From Glutinoglossum americanum (taxonomy: Eukaryota > Ascomycota > Geoglossomycetes > Geoglossales > Geoglossaceae): a stretch of 64,000 nucleotides of DNA. This document shows, piece after piece, positions 22,899 through 32,924 of the stretch. The stretch lies in the NCBI GenBank assembly GCA_020080175.1, contig JAGHQL010000106.1, positions 28,395 through 92,394 of the forward strand. Reading direction: 5' to 3'. The position numbers were made by a program, and so were the translations under genes. The notes below the pieces were generated by a model. The model did no database searches and was not told where the DNA came from. It was given only the letters and a program-made list of their open reading frames with translations. Position 1 is the first letter of the stretch. Every line of letters begins with the position of its first letter.

Positions 22899-24421
22899 AT
22901 GAGTTCGGAGTCCGCCGCTAAAGATTGGGATTTTGAGCCCGTCATTGGCCTTCTGCACTCTCTATCTTCAGGGTCTCTATCTTCAGCGACGACATCTATC
23001 TCCAAGCAGTATGTCTCCCCGATAGTATCAGCAGATGAGTGGGGAGAGGGTTCGCCGAGGCTTGGTAACTTTGACCGTTTGTGGGAGTTCCTTGGACAGC
23101 CAAAGGATATACCACCTCCGAAAGTCGGTCTTCGTATCGGGGGTAAAGATTCATTGCATCCCGCTAGCATTGCCCCGACATTAAAGGGAGTTAAGTGGAA
23201 GGATGAAGTTGAGGGAACGGAACTTGAAGATGACGTCCTGGGGGATGTTGCTACTGATCTTAGTCTAACAAATATGAGGCGGAAGAAATCCTCTCGGGCG
23301 TCAAGGAAGACAATGAATCAGAAGGCGGTCCCCCAAGAGGATTCTAACGGCCCGGTCCGTTCGATTACGGCCGGCCTTACTGGATCGAGTTCGGAACTTC
23401 ATGCTTTGCGAGAAAATACGCAAGCCGAATCAGCGCTGCTTGAGCTGTATCACGATGGATTTGACCAAGTCACGTCGTTTGACTTTTATGACTTGTCAAC
23501 AGGATCGTCGTCTACATCCCCAGCTATTTTTTCGCCCCTCCGAGCGGGTACTTCGTGGATATCCTCCCCGCAGGCTATGCAAATCATGGATCTCTCGCCA
23601 GCGGAGAAGAAGGCGAGATTGATTTCCAAGCTTTGCCGAACATTCAAAGCGGACCGGGGTTTCTTAGTGTCCTTGGCCTCGCCAAGTATTGGTATTACAT
23701 CCACCGGCATTCACGTCTTTGTTGATTTCTCAAATGTAATTACTTCTTCCCCTATTTCCCCGCCTCTATCTTGTATTTTACCTAACTCGGTACCTAGATT
23801 TTAATAGGGTTTTGCGATTGTGTGAAGAAATCGCGCGGTCTAAGCGTATCCTCACATATTCGACGCCCGCCACTCTCATTTCATTCACTCTCTCTTATCC
23901 TGGAGAGGGGCCGTCCAACAGCGAAGAGAGTTCTCGTTGGCTCGAAGCCCCTCCTGCCGGAATTTAAAGAAGCTGAACAATGTGGTTATGAAACAAACAT
24001 ACTTGATAAAGTATTAAAGGTCCCGACGCCTCGTAAAATGAGGCAAGGAAGGAGCGGGTACGGAACATCAGGACAGTCTAGCGGGTCCGAAACGAACGCT
24101 CGGCTTCCCGAACGGAAGATGGAGCAGGCTGTGGATGAAATTTTACATCTGAAAATAATGGAGTCACTCCTCGACTGGAGTAAGCCAGCGACGATCGTCC
24201 TAGCAACTGGCGACGCTGCTGAAGCTGAGTATTCTGGTGGGTTCATGAAAATGGTCGAACGGGCCCTCGAAAGAGGTTGGCAAATTGAGCTAGTCAGTTT
24301 TAGAGACAACATTAGCAATGCCTATAAGAATAAGGCTTTTAGGGATAAGTGGAGGGAGCAATTCGAGATCATTGGGCTGGATGATTTCAGGGAGGAACTC
24401 TGGATATCTCAAAGCCAATAG
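22899..24421 (+). CDS. NYN-domain (PIN-like) putative ribonuclease
   Basis: Two exons (22899-23735, 23798-24421) with a 62-nt intron join to 486 aa. The N-terminal 260 residues are Ser rich and probably disordered. The NYN/LabA fold starts at GIHVFVDFSNI, where the first conserved acidic residue sits at the intron border, continues through FHSLSLILERGRP and KRVLVGS, and ends with TIVLATGDAAEAEYSGGFMK and WQIELVSFRDN. Acidic residues expected at the PIN-type metal site are present. Family members cleave or bind RNA, and the substrate is unknown. I took the first in-frame ATG, at 22899; a further exon upstream is possible. Confidence 0.8.
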
Positions 24422-24598
24422 AATAATATTTGATGGGCTATGGATATTCTGAGACAAGCGCCGGCGACAACGCAATCTAGCTATAAAGAATTACAAGAGT
24501 CTGCCAGTTATCCTGTCGATGGCATGCCCCAGCGGGATTGAACCAATAACGGAACAGCCTAGTCTAGCACCAGTTTCAAGACACCTCGGAACTCCATA

Positions 24599-25799
24599 TT
24601 ACCCCCCAAATACAGCCTGATACTCGGCTTTCAACCTCGGGAAGAAATTGGTAAGTGCGTTCTCCCTCACGATTTTTACCTCCAACTCTTCTTTTGTATA
24701 TACGCCGGACCTTTTTGGCGCGTCTTTACCAAGAGTAGACACACCAATCTCAACAGTATATGGGAAATCAGTGCCATGAACAATATGGTCAGCTGGGAAG
24801 CCTAAGTCATGGATAAGCGGCCACTGTATATGAGACGTAATGGCGCTGTCGAAGAAGATATTAGATGTAGCTAGGAGCTCACGGATGGTCTTTAAGTTGT
24901 TGTTAGCTGCAACGCTAGGATCGAGGAGTTGGCAACGGTCGACCAAGTACGGAAATGCACCGCCGCCGTGGGCAAACAAGAAGCGTATGTTGGGGAAGCG
25001 GGTTAGTACACCGGAGGACAAGACGCTTAGGATGCAGCGCGTGGTATCGAACGGGAATTCGAGGATATCTTCCACCTTTGTTCAGATAAGGAATGTAACT
25101 GAAGAAAGGGGGCTTACATGGTGGATATTTCAGACCATCCGGCATCATGGTGCCTGAAGGGTGAACGAACACTGTGGCCCACAAGTCGTTCAAAACTTCC
25201 CAGACAGGATCGAATGCTCGATCACCGAGGTATTTGCTCCCATGGGCCGTGGCTACGGCGTATCCGTCTGGCCTAAGTTCCCGGCTAGAAGCTCGCTTTA
25301 TGAACTCTACGGTTTCCGAAATGTGAGGGAGTGGTATCATTACGAACGAGCCTTCTTTTTATCAGAACGCAAGCCTGCTAACTAGAGAATGAAGACTTCA
25401 CGTGCCAAATCGGAGTGGATTGGACTTCACTACATCTAGCTGGGCCTCCAGCGACCTCTGACATAGATCGGTGAATTTCCCAGCAGGCCAGTCTGTGTGC
25501 CATTCCTTTTTGATAACGGGGGATAGAATAGCTGTTTGTACCCCAGCATGGTCCATGAACTTGCAATGGTCGTCTATATTTCGAGGGAGTTTAAACGATA
25601 AAGCGCTGGCTGGGGCGTTGAGGTGATCAGAGGCCAGCTCTGGGACGGAGGCTGGACAGAAGTGATGGTGAGTCTGATCATGGTGGAGGGCGATGGTATT
25701 AGTAGATGCTGTTGGGTATAACAAGCAGACAGCTACGCAAGTCGGCTTAATACATACATCGATAAGTCCAGGCCCTACGAAGTTTTGGGATGCCGACAT
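24599..25799 (-). CDS. Amidohydrolase of the ACMSD / 6-methylsalicylate decarboxylase type
   Basis: Four exons (25799-25758, 25673-25406, 25351-25118, 25068-24599) join in frame to 337 aa. The metal site is visible: the H-x-H motif in LIDTHHHFCPA (assembled across intron 1), the His of RFLFAHGGGAFPY, and the Asp of HGTDFPY. EFPFDTTRCI is typical of the ACMSD-like branch, which decarboxylates aromatic or semialdehyde acids using zinc. The substrate cannot be told from sequence. Intron 2 (25352-25405) needs a GC donor: the nearby GTGAAG gives the wrong phase, while GC-AG joins RFG to SFVMIPLP. A one-base frame lesion is the alternative. No polyketide synthase or kynurenine gene lies nearby. Confidence 0.8.
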
Positions 25800-26034
25800 A
25801 GTGAAGTTGTTGTTTGAGCTGTACTGTGTGGATCGGTATCGGACTTGAAAGTCACCGAACACCGACGTCATTGCGGTGGTTCGGCATGCCGATGCGGGTC
25901 GGGTTTTAAAAGAAAGTCCCGATACTCCCCTCAATTTCAAGTCTATTCTATTATCTATTAAGTCGCTAAGTTTCACTGCTGGTGGAGTTCTAGTGTTTAT
26001 GTTGAGTACTCAGGTTCTGTATAATTCGCCAGGT

Positions 26035-27162
26035 TCATGGAGACTTCAATCTTAGCATAATCCATTCATATACCGCCCACTACAACTGTCAGTGCCACCT
26101 CGTTGTTAGGAGATTCTACCTGTGGGGAACGCACCTGTACTGCGTTTACCACAAACGCACGAGCACTGCAGATACCCAAACCTCTAAAGAAAACACCGAA
26201 ACCTTCAGTCCGGTAGGTCTGTCGAGCAATCTCAATCGCTCCTAGCCTCCTATTCCTATCAAGAATTCTATGTTCCCTAAGCAGAGGTTCTCGATCAACG
26301 GCTAGGTAGGCAGGCGCGCTATGGAGGCCTTGCGTCTGGACCCTTGTTTTAATAACGTCTTGGAAGGTGCGATATCAGCACCATGGTATTTAGATGGATG
26401 AACTGGTGCAGAGTCACCTAAGGGGAAAATCGAGGCCCAGGTGACTATGCCCGCGATGCCACCGCAAAAGAGAGTTTTTGCGGCTGCCTTTGCCTCATCA
26501 TCACTCTCAGACAATACAATTTTTTTGCATAGTTCATATGACCAGAAACTGCATAGAGCATTTAGATCTCGATCTCCACTAGATGATCGAACGTACGTAC
26601 TAAAAGCCATAGCCAATCGAGTCTCGCAAACTCGTTACGGTGCCGCCGAAGAACAGACCCCGCAGGCCATTCGTTCGTATGATATCCTTTGTAATCGACA
26701 ACGAGGTCTTGTCACTGGAGGACACCTGGGCGCGGCACTTGACGAGCTCCGTTGGCGCAGAAACGACAAACGTAGCCAACCCGCCTATAGCGCCTGCAGA
26801 CCAGACCTTCCACAGGTTTGAAGGGTTTTGAGGGTCATCACTCAGGAGTTTGAGGGTCCGATTATAGCACACAAATAAAAGGGCGTTGAGGGCACCATAT
26901 CCAAGAATTGGAGCTGTGGCGCCTGAGGATCCGGAGATAAGAAGAGAATCATGAGCGATCAGATTTGAGTATGTGCTTTTTACAAAACAGTTGGAGTACC
27001 TTTGATGAGACTGCCAAGGCTGTCGAATTGACTTGAATAGCTGGTGGGGTTGCCTATAGATATGGGGGCTCCTGCTTGCAATCGGACCTTGATGAGATCG
27101 AAGGGGTTGCCTATGATAATCCCCGCAGCTCCGCTAGTGTATCCTGCCCAGAAGTCGGACAT
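26035..27162 (-). CDS. Mitochondrial carrier family (SLC25) transporter
   Basis: Five exons (27162-27000, 26922-26601, 26548-26418, 26358-26135, 26079-26035) join to 294 aa, the usual carrier length. Three tandem repeats each hold the P-x-[DE]-x-x-[KR] signature: GNPFDLIKVRLQ, SAPTELVKCRAQ and FPLDVIKTRVQTQ. The protein should span the inner mitochondrial membrane six times and exchange a small metabolite. The first repeat resembles carriers of the carnitine/amino-acid branch (Crc1, Ymc1, Ort1), but the substrate is not settled. It is divergent from RAD54, with about 230 bp between the start and the first assigned RAD54 codon. Confidence 0.88.
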
Positions 27163-27394
27163 GACTTACCACTATCAATTTTAACATTTTTGTGATTGTG
27201 GTGGTGTACTTGTACCTTTGTACTGGCACTGGCGAAGGTTTCTTCCACGTGATCGCGCGACTTATGACAAAAACACTGCGCGTAAACCACTTTCGCGTAT
27301 CGACTGGAAGCACCGGCAGCATCAGGTTGCCCATTTTGGTTTTCGGGGCGAATGCGGGTACTCACATCAATATGGAGGAATTGGAGTTGGCTGA

Positions 27395-30193
27395 CGAATT
27401 GATAGGCATCATCCAGGAGTTCCAAAGACCGGTAGTGGCAAAGAAAATACTCCAGCAACGCAGAGAATCTCGCGTCCGTATGGGGGGAACTCTCAATCGC
27501 TCGACCAGCTAGTCAAGCCATTCAAATGCCCCGGCTCAGCAGCTCCGACTCGAGTATCTGCAAAGCCAGCGAGAAAGAGACGCAAAGTTAGCTATGCCAA
27601 TGCAGACGGTGACGTTGAGGAGGGCGATAAACCATGGACAAATGAAGATCGTCTTGCTCTTGCAAACCGGGATGTAAACAAATATCCAGTCTTCAAACCC
27701 AGAGACAAAGAGACGGCCTTCAGGCAGCGATTTTCAGTTCCGCTTATCAACAAGGATGCTGGAGGGTACAATTCTGGAAGGGTGGCACCAGCGCTGGGCA
27801 TGCGAAAAGCCTGCAACTTCATCGCGAAGCCTCTGCATGACCCGAGCGGCGAGTTTTCAATCGTATTATATGACCCTACCATTGATGAGAGACCTGAAGA
27901 TGAGTCGGGTGAGGGGAACAAGGGAGATGACCAGAAGCCGAAGCTTGACGTTCCCTTGATGCATAAGAGCTTGGCGGACATTCTCGGATTGAAAAAGCAG
28001 GTCGAGAACCATCCAAAGGTCCCTGTAGTGATTGACCCTAGACTATCGAAGGTTCTGAGACCCCACCAGGTGGAGGGAGTCAAGGTGAGAGTCTAGCATC
28101 CCAAATTTGCAAGATCAAATATTAAAGGTAGCCACAGTTCCTCTACCGTTGCACTACTGGGATGATCCAGAAAAACGCAAATGGGTGTATAATGGCCGAT
28201 GAGATGGGCTTAGGAAAGACGGTTAGAATTTCAAAGCTTTCTTCAAGCCTTTTAGACTAACCAATCGCAGCTACAATGCATTACGTTGATGTGGACACTG
28301 CTTAAGCAGTCACCTGAACCTGGGAAATCAACCATCCAGAAATGTGTTATTGCATGTCCATCCAGCCTGGTGAGGAATTGGGCGAACGAGCTAGGTATTA
28401 TCAACGGTTGAGATAGTGATGTTCTAGGCTAATACTTTGAAAGTGAAATGGCTAGGAAAGGATGCAGTGCACCCCTTTGCTATCGATGGTAGGGCCACGA
28501 AGTCGGAGCTTACCTCGCAGCTACAACAGTGGGCTATCGCTAGTGGGCGTGCTGTTGTTAGGCCCGTTTTAATTGTCTCGTACGAAACGCTCCGCCTCAA
28601 CGTCGACGGGCTTAAGAATACCCCTATTGGACTCCTGCTTTGCGATGAGGGCCACCGACTTAAGAATAGAGAAAGCCAAACCTTCACGGCGCTCAACGGC
28701 CTAAATGTTGACCGGCGGGTCATTTTATCCGGAACACCAATCCAGAATGATTTATCGGAATACTTTTCCCTTCTTAACTTTGCGAACCCCAATTTACTGG
28801 GTACCCACAATGAATTCCGCAAGAAATACGAGCTGCCCATCCTCCGTGGACGTGATGCGGCAGGCTCGGACTCGGACCGCCAGAAAGGCGACGAATGCCT
28901 TGCAGAACTCCTGACACTGGTGAACAAATTCATCATCCGCCGTACCAACGACATTCTGTCCAAGTACCTGCCCGTCAAGTACGAGCATGTTGTCTTCTGC
29001 CATCTGGCTCCCTTCCAGATGGATCTCTACAACTACTTTATTCAGAGTCCAGACATCAAAAGCCTTTTGAGAGGCAAGGGAAGTCAGCCTCTCAAAGCCA
29101 TCGGAATGCTGAAAAAGCTTTGCAATCACCCTGATTTGTTAGACCTTCCTGACGATCTGCCTGGTTGCGAACAGTTCTTTCCGAATGATTACGTGCCGAA
29201 GGATGCTCGCGGTAGAGGTCGAGAAGTTAAGTCCTGGTACTCTGGGAAGATGATGGTCCTAGATCGGTTTGTTTCACAAGGTGCCAAACGCTGAGTATAT
29301 TTAACTAATGCTTTGTAAGGATGCTTGCTCGAATCCGCCAAGATACCAATGATAAAATTGTACTCATTAGCAATTACACACAGACCTTGGATATCTTCGA
29401 CAAATTGTGCCGGTCTCGAGGCTATGGATGCCTCCGTCTCGATGGAACGATGAACGTAAACAAGCGACAAAAGCTGGTCGACAAATTCAACGACCCTGAG
29501 GGCGACGAATTTGTATTCCTTTTGAGCAGTAAAGCTGGCGGCTGCGGTCTTAATCTCATTGGTGCTAACCGCTTGGTCCTTTTTGATCCTGGTATGCGAA
29601 TCAATCCCAGGTCATATACGCTCAATACTTATTCGAGTAGATTGGAACCCAGCAGCAGATCAGCAGGCTCTTGCCCGCGTTTGGCGTGACGGCCAGAAGA
29701 AGGACTGTAAGTAGCCCATTCAAAACTCGCAACGGACCCTCGATCCTCGCTGATCTTGCAGGCTTTGTGTACCGCTTCATTGCAACAGGCACCATCGAAG
29801 AGAAGATATTTCAACGCCAGTCTCACAAACAATCGTTATCCTCCTGCGTCGTCGATTCCGCCGAAGATGTCGAACGCCATTTCACCCTCGACAGCCTTCG
29901 TGAACTCTTTCAGTTCAAATCAAATACCACCTCAGATACGCACGACACATTCAGATGTAAGCGCTGCAAACCTGACGGCAAGCAGTCCATCAAGGCGCCG
30001 GCAATGTTGTACGGTGACACTAGCACTTGGAATCATTTCGTGAACGAAGGGCTGAAGCCCATTCAGGATTTGTTGTTGAGACAGGAGTGTGGTTTGGAGC
30101 AAGTTAGCGCTGTTTTTCAGTATATTTCCCATGTAAGTGAGTATCGGACCTATTAACCTAAATTTCTACTAACTCCATTGTCCTCCCCAGTGA
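27395..30193 (+). CDS. RAD54: RAD54 homologous-recombination translocase, N-terminus unresolved
   Basis: Exons 27395-28084, 28138-28221, 28271-28394, 28444-29266, 29320-29591, 29641-29706, 29762-30132 and a final one carrying the stop (30191-30193) join in phase to about 810 aa. The open frame at the left has no ATG, so a short first exon is missing. Landmarks are [11 protein letters not shown] near the start, Walker A DEMGLGKT, the DEGH box in [25 protein letters not shown], and helicase motifs through [21 protein letters not shown] and [13 protein letters not shown]54 is an SNF2-family ATPase that works with Rad51 in strand invasion and chromatin remodelling in the nucleus. If the last intron is retained, a stop at 30154-30156 ends the protein seven residues later. 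Confidence 0.9.
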
Positions 30194-30449
30194 TAGTCAG
30201 GTTATGAAGAGTAGAGAATTTTTTCGTGGAAGCCGGTTCAGCTAGCTATGCTTACTGAAGAGCTCGGGTACATACATGTCTTGTTGGTAATGCCGTGCTT
30301 CGTTGTGAGAAATTCAATCGCTATTCTGAATGACATTGGCGAATAAAGTACACCTTACTACATTTATGGAGAGTGGATCGTATAAACTACATGAACGAGA
30401 TAACCCCTTCATTCAAAAGGTCGCACCGTCTGATACAAGGGTTCGAGCG

Positions 30450-31638
30450 TTATGCCTCGACGAAACTCCTGACATCTAGAGCATAGTTAATATCCGCACA
30501 AAGTTTGATGACGCGTTCTAGTAATAGACTTACTCGACAACCACGAAATGTACTCTCTTTGCTCCTTATGGTCGATGTAATCTGGGATGAACAGAGCAAG
30601 CGCAGTGTTAACACCCCTCTCATCCAGATATCTCTCGAGCAAGACCTGAAGATCCTCATCGAGATTTCCAAACGGTGGCCCAGTATACATGCTTCTTCGC
30701 TCCCAGTCCTTCTCGGCAGTTTTGGCGTCCGCAAGTTCAGGTGATGAGTAATAGTACACGTTGTCGATGACAATCATACCATCCTGCGCCACGGTTTCAA
30801 TCTGCATTGCGCCTTGACCAGCCTTCTCGATTGTGATGTTTACTCGGGCCGGGAAGCTAGGCTCTTGGTCTTCACCTAGGCCGCCATCGGCTTCATCTTC
30901 CGCAAGTTCTTGACCATCTGTTGATGCAGCCTTGTCCTCCAAGTTAGCACTGACATTGCTACTACGGGGGCGGCCAGTGGCGCCCTTAGATTGTGCACCG
31001 CCGGATTGACCATCTCCTTCTTCATCATACAGTGCAGGGTCGTCATATCGGTCAGAATCGGTGTCTAGTGTGTTCAAATCGGCGATGGAGAAGACGACCT
31101 TAATACTGGGGGTTGGTTAGAGATGGATAAGTAGCCACAAATGTTGGGGAGGGAGCCTTGCGTTTCATCACCGAATTGGCGGGTGAGTTCAACTTCTTCC
31201 CGTCCAGGAATGTCCTTGATCTGAATTAAGTCAGAAAGAGCTCCATAGAGTGAGTGAGTAGCCCTGCCTTGAAAGGGGAGTTCTCGAGGTAGTCCTTGAT
31301 ACTGGTGGGCAGCTCCTCGGGGTCTCTCATCTCCTTCTCCATCTGAAGCTCAGACTCAACCTTAGCGATCAATTCATCGTCAACTACGCACAAAATTAGC
31401 TCATCTCCATTGTTTCCGACAAACAGGATATGCTCTAACCAGCTCCGGCTCTCTCTCTTCGCGTTCTAGATGTTGAGAATGCAGCGCAAAGTGTCGGTCT
31501 TAAGAGGTAGAATGAAGGTTTCAATAATGGTAGGGGGGATGATATCCGGAGAGTTGATAGCGGACGGAAAGTAGCAGAAGCAGACAAGTGTGATAGTGTC
31601 CGAGGCGCGGAGCGGGCAAAGGCACGAATTGAGTTCAT
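30450..31638 (-). CDS. MAM33: MAM33/p32-family mitochondrial matrix protein
   Basis: Five exons (31638-31440, 31383-31268, 31220-31162, 31105-30534, 30475-30450) join to 323 aa. The first 60 residues are a basic Ser/Arg/Leu presequence. The family core follows, with EEVELTRQFGDETIKVVFSIADL, a long acidic Asp/Glu/Gly insert, then YYYSSPELADAK, GPPFGNLDEDLQVLLERYL and NTALALFIPDYIDHKEQREY. MAM33 forms an acidic doughnut trimer in the matrix and supports mitochondrial translation. Introns 2 (31221-31267) and 3 (31106-31161) both start with GC; no GT donor nearby preserves phase. The last coding exon is only 26 nt. Confidence 0.9.
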
Positions 31639-31907
31639 TGTGATGATATTGGGAATGCGTAAGCTTGCTTGGTGTGTGTAGGAGAAAAGCCCAAATAAAT
31701 TTCTTATGCAGAAGGCGAAAAATATGGTCACGTGGTCATTAACCCTGCCCCATTGTCGACAAGTTTGATCTGTTTGCTCTAACTGCAGAATACTACGATG
31801 CTTGATCACCCTTTGCGCAGATTATTAGAAATATTTACTCTCAAGGATATCGCCATTTACTAAATGCTACAGAGAGAAAAAGACCGAATGTCTTTTTCCT
31901 TGCCAGT

Positions 31908-32568
31908 CTATTCAGAATTTTTAATAATACGGACCAATTTGATGTTTGACAGTGCCGACCATTCGCCAGTCCACCCCAGCAACGCTTCAACGTTCTTCGC
32001 ATCTTCCATGTCCGGTATATCTGCATTTAGTGGTTAGCGGTTAATCCAAAAAGCTGTGTACTCTATGGTAGCCCACTGAAGCCTGTTTCAAACTCCTTCT
32101 TTTCTGTTTCAATTCTTTGCTTCAGCATGTCTTCCTTGGTGCTGGATGGTCTCCCCGGCCGTCGCTCCCCCCTCAACTTCGATAACTCTTTATCGTCACG
32201 ATGGAGATACCTGCGCTCGTTAACCCGGATCGGCTGAGACTATCCTATGGGCTTGGCCGTACATCTGAATAAGGCTCCGGATAGAATCGATCGTGAAGGG
32301 CTCTTTTGCTTCTTTTGCAGCTTGTTGGAAGAATGTCACCCTTTGCACTCTAGGGATGTCAGCCTCAATTCCTGGCTACGCCTCCACAGCACCTACAATG
32401 GGGTCTGTTGAGTTTTGCTCTCCTGGCTGTTATCTGTGCCAATTTGTCTTCCCTAGCACTAGCCCTACGCAACATTTGAGCATCCCTGCTGTTCTCGTGC
32501 AGGCTATTTGCATTGCTTCCTCGCTTCTGCCTGATTTTCTTCTGGGCCTTGATAGCGTTTTTTGGCAT
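31908..32568 (-). CDS. TMA16: TMA16-like 60S pre-ribosome associated protein
   Basis: Four exons (32568-32393, 32349-32263, 32210-32077, 32020-31908) join to 169 aa, close to the family length. The N-terminus is basic (MPKNAIKAQKKIRQKR), followed by SAREDKLAQITARRAKLNRP, then the hallmark ELSKLRGERRPGRPSSTKED and, at the end, NVEALLGWTGEWSALSNIKL. TMA16 associates with 60S pre-ribosomal particles. The first intron is 43 nt, the shortest assigned in this window. It is divergent from EXO1, with about 356 bp between the two start codons. Confidence 0.88.
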
Positions 32569-32924
32569 ATTTGATGCGTGTCGAGAGTTAATCTGCGAAA
32601 AAGTTTGAATATGATCGCAGTGTGCCGAGTAATTCGGTAAGTGAAAATGTGTTGCAGAGCCGCACTGCCATAACAAAACGCGTTCGCTAAGCGAGCAGCT
32701 ACTAACGACTTTAGGACGCGACCCTTGACATTACCACTTCCTTCTCCCTCCTTGGTTGCCTTGCTCCACTTTGCTCCCACCTCCAGGAAGCCGGCTCCGT
32801 CTCTGCTCGTTGCCGCCGACAGCGTTTTTAAGGCGTTGTTGGTGCATCAGCGAACAGAGCACTCATAGTCTTGGGGTGACGCGTGCTTTGTTTACGTCTC
32901 GCTGTATGTACCGGATTAGTCACG
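32569..32924. promoter_or_regulatory. Divergent promoter region, TMA16 / EXO1
   Basis: The start codons of TMA16 (minus) and EXO1 (plus) face away from each other across 356 bp, so this segment must hold both promoters. A sequence with two ACGCG-like cores (about 32677-32682 and 32879-32883) occurs; whether these are cell-cycle (MBF-type) sites is an inference. Confidence 0.5.

Noticed and set aside
24470-24560. A tRNA-like B box (GGTTCAATCCC) on the minus strand
   Set aside because: The sequence fits the internal promoter consensus, but no A box, acceptor stem or complete T-stem could be paired around it.
25352-25405. Reading the amidohydrolase as a pseudogene because of a frame break
   Set aside because: A GC-AG intron at this point restores frame and a plausible protein. 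The frame lesion remains a second choice until transcripts are seen.
10393-27162. A biosynthetic gene cluster built around the amidohydrolase, carrier and COQ9
   Set aside because: No backbone synthase, tailoring enzymes or pathway regulator; neighbours are housekeeping genes on both strands.
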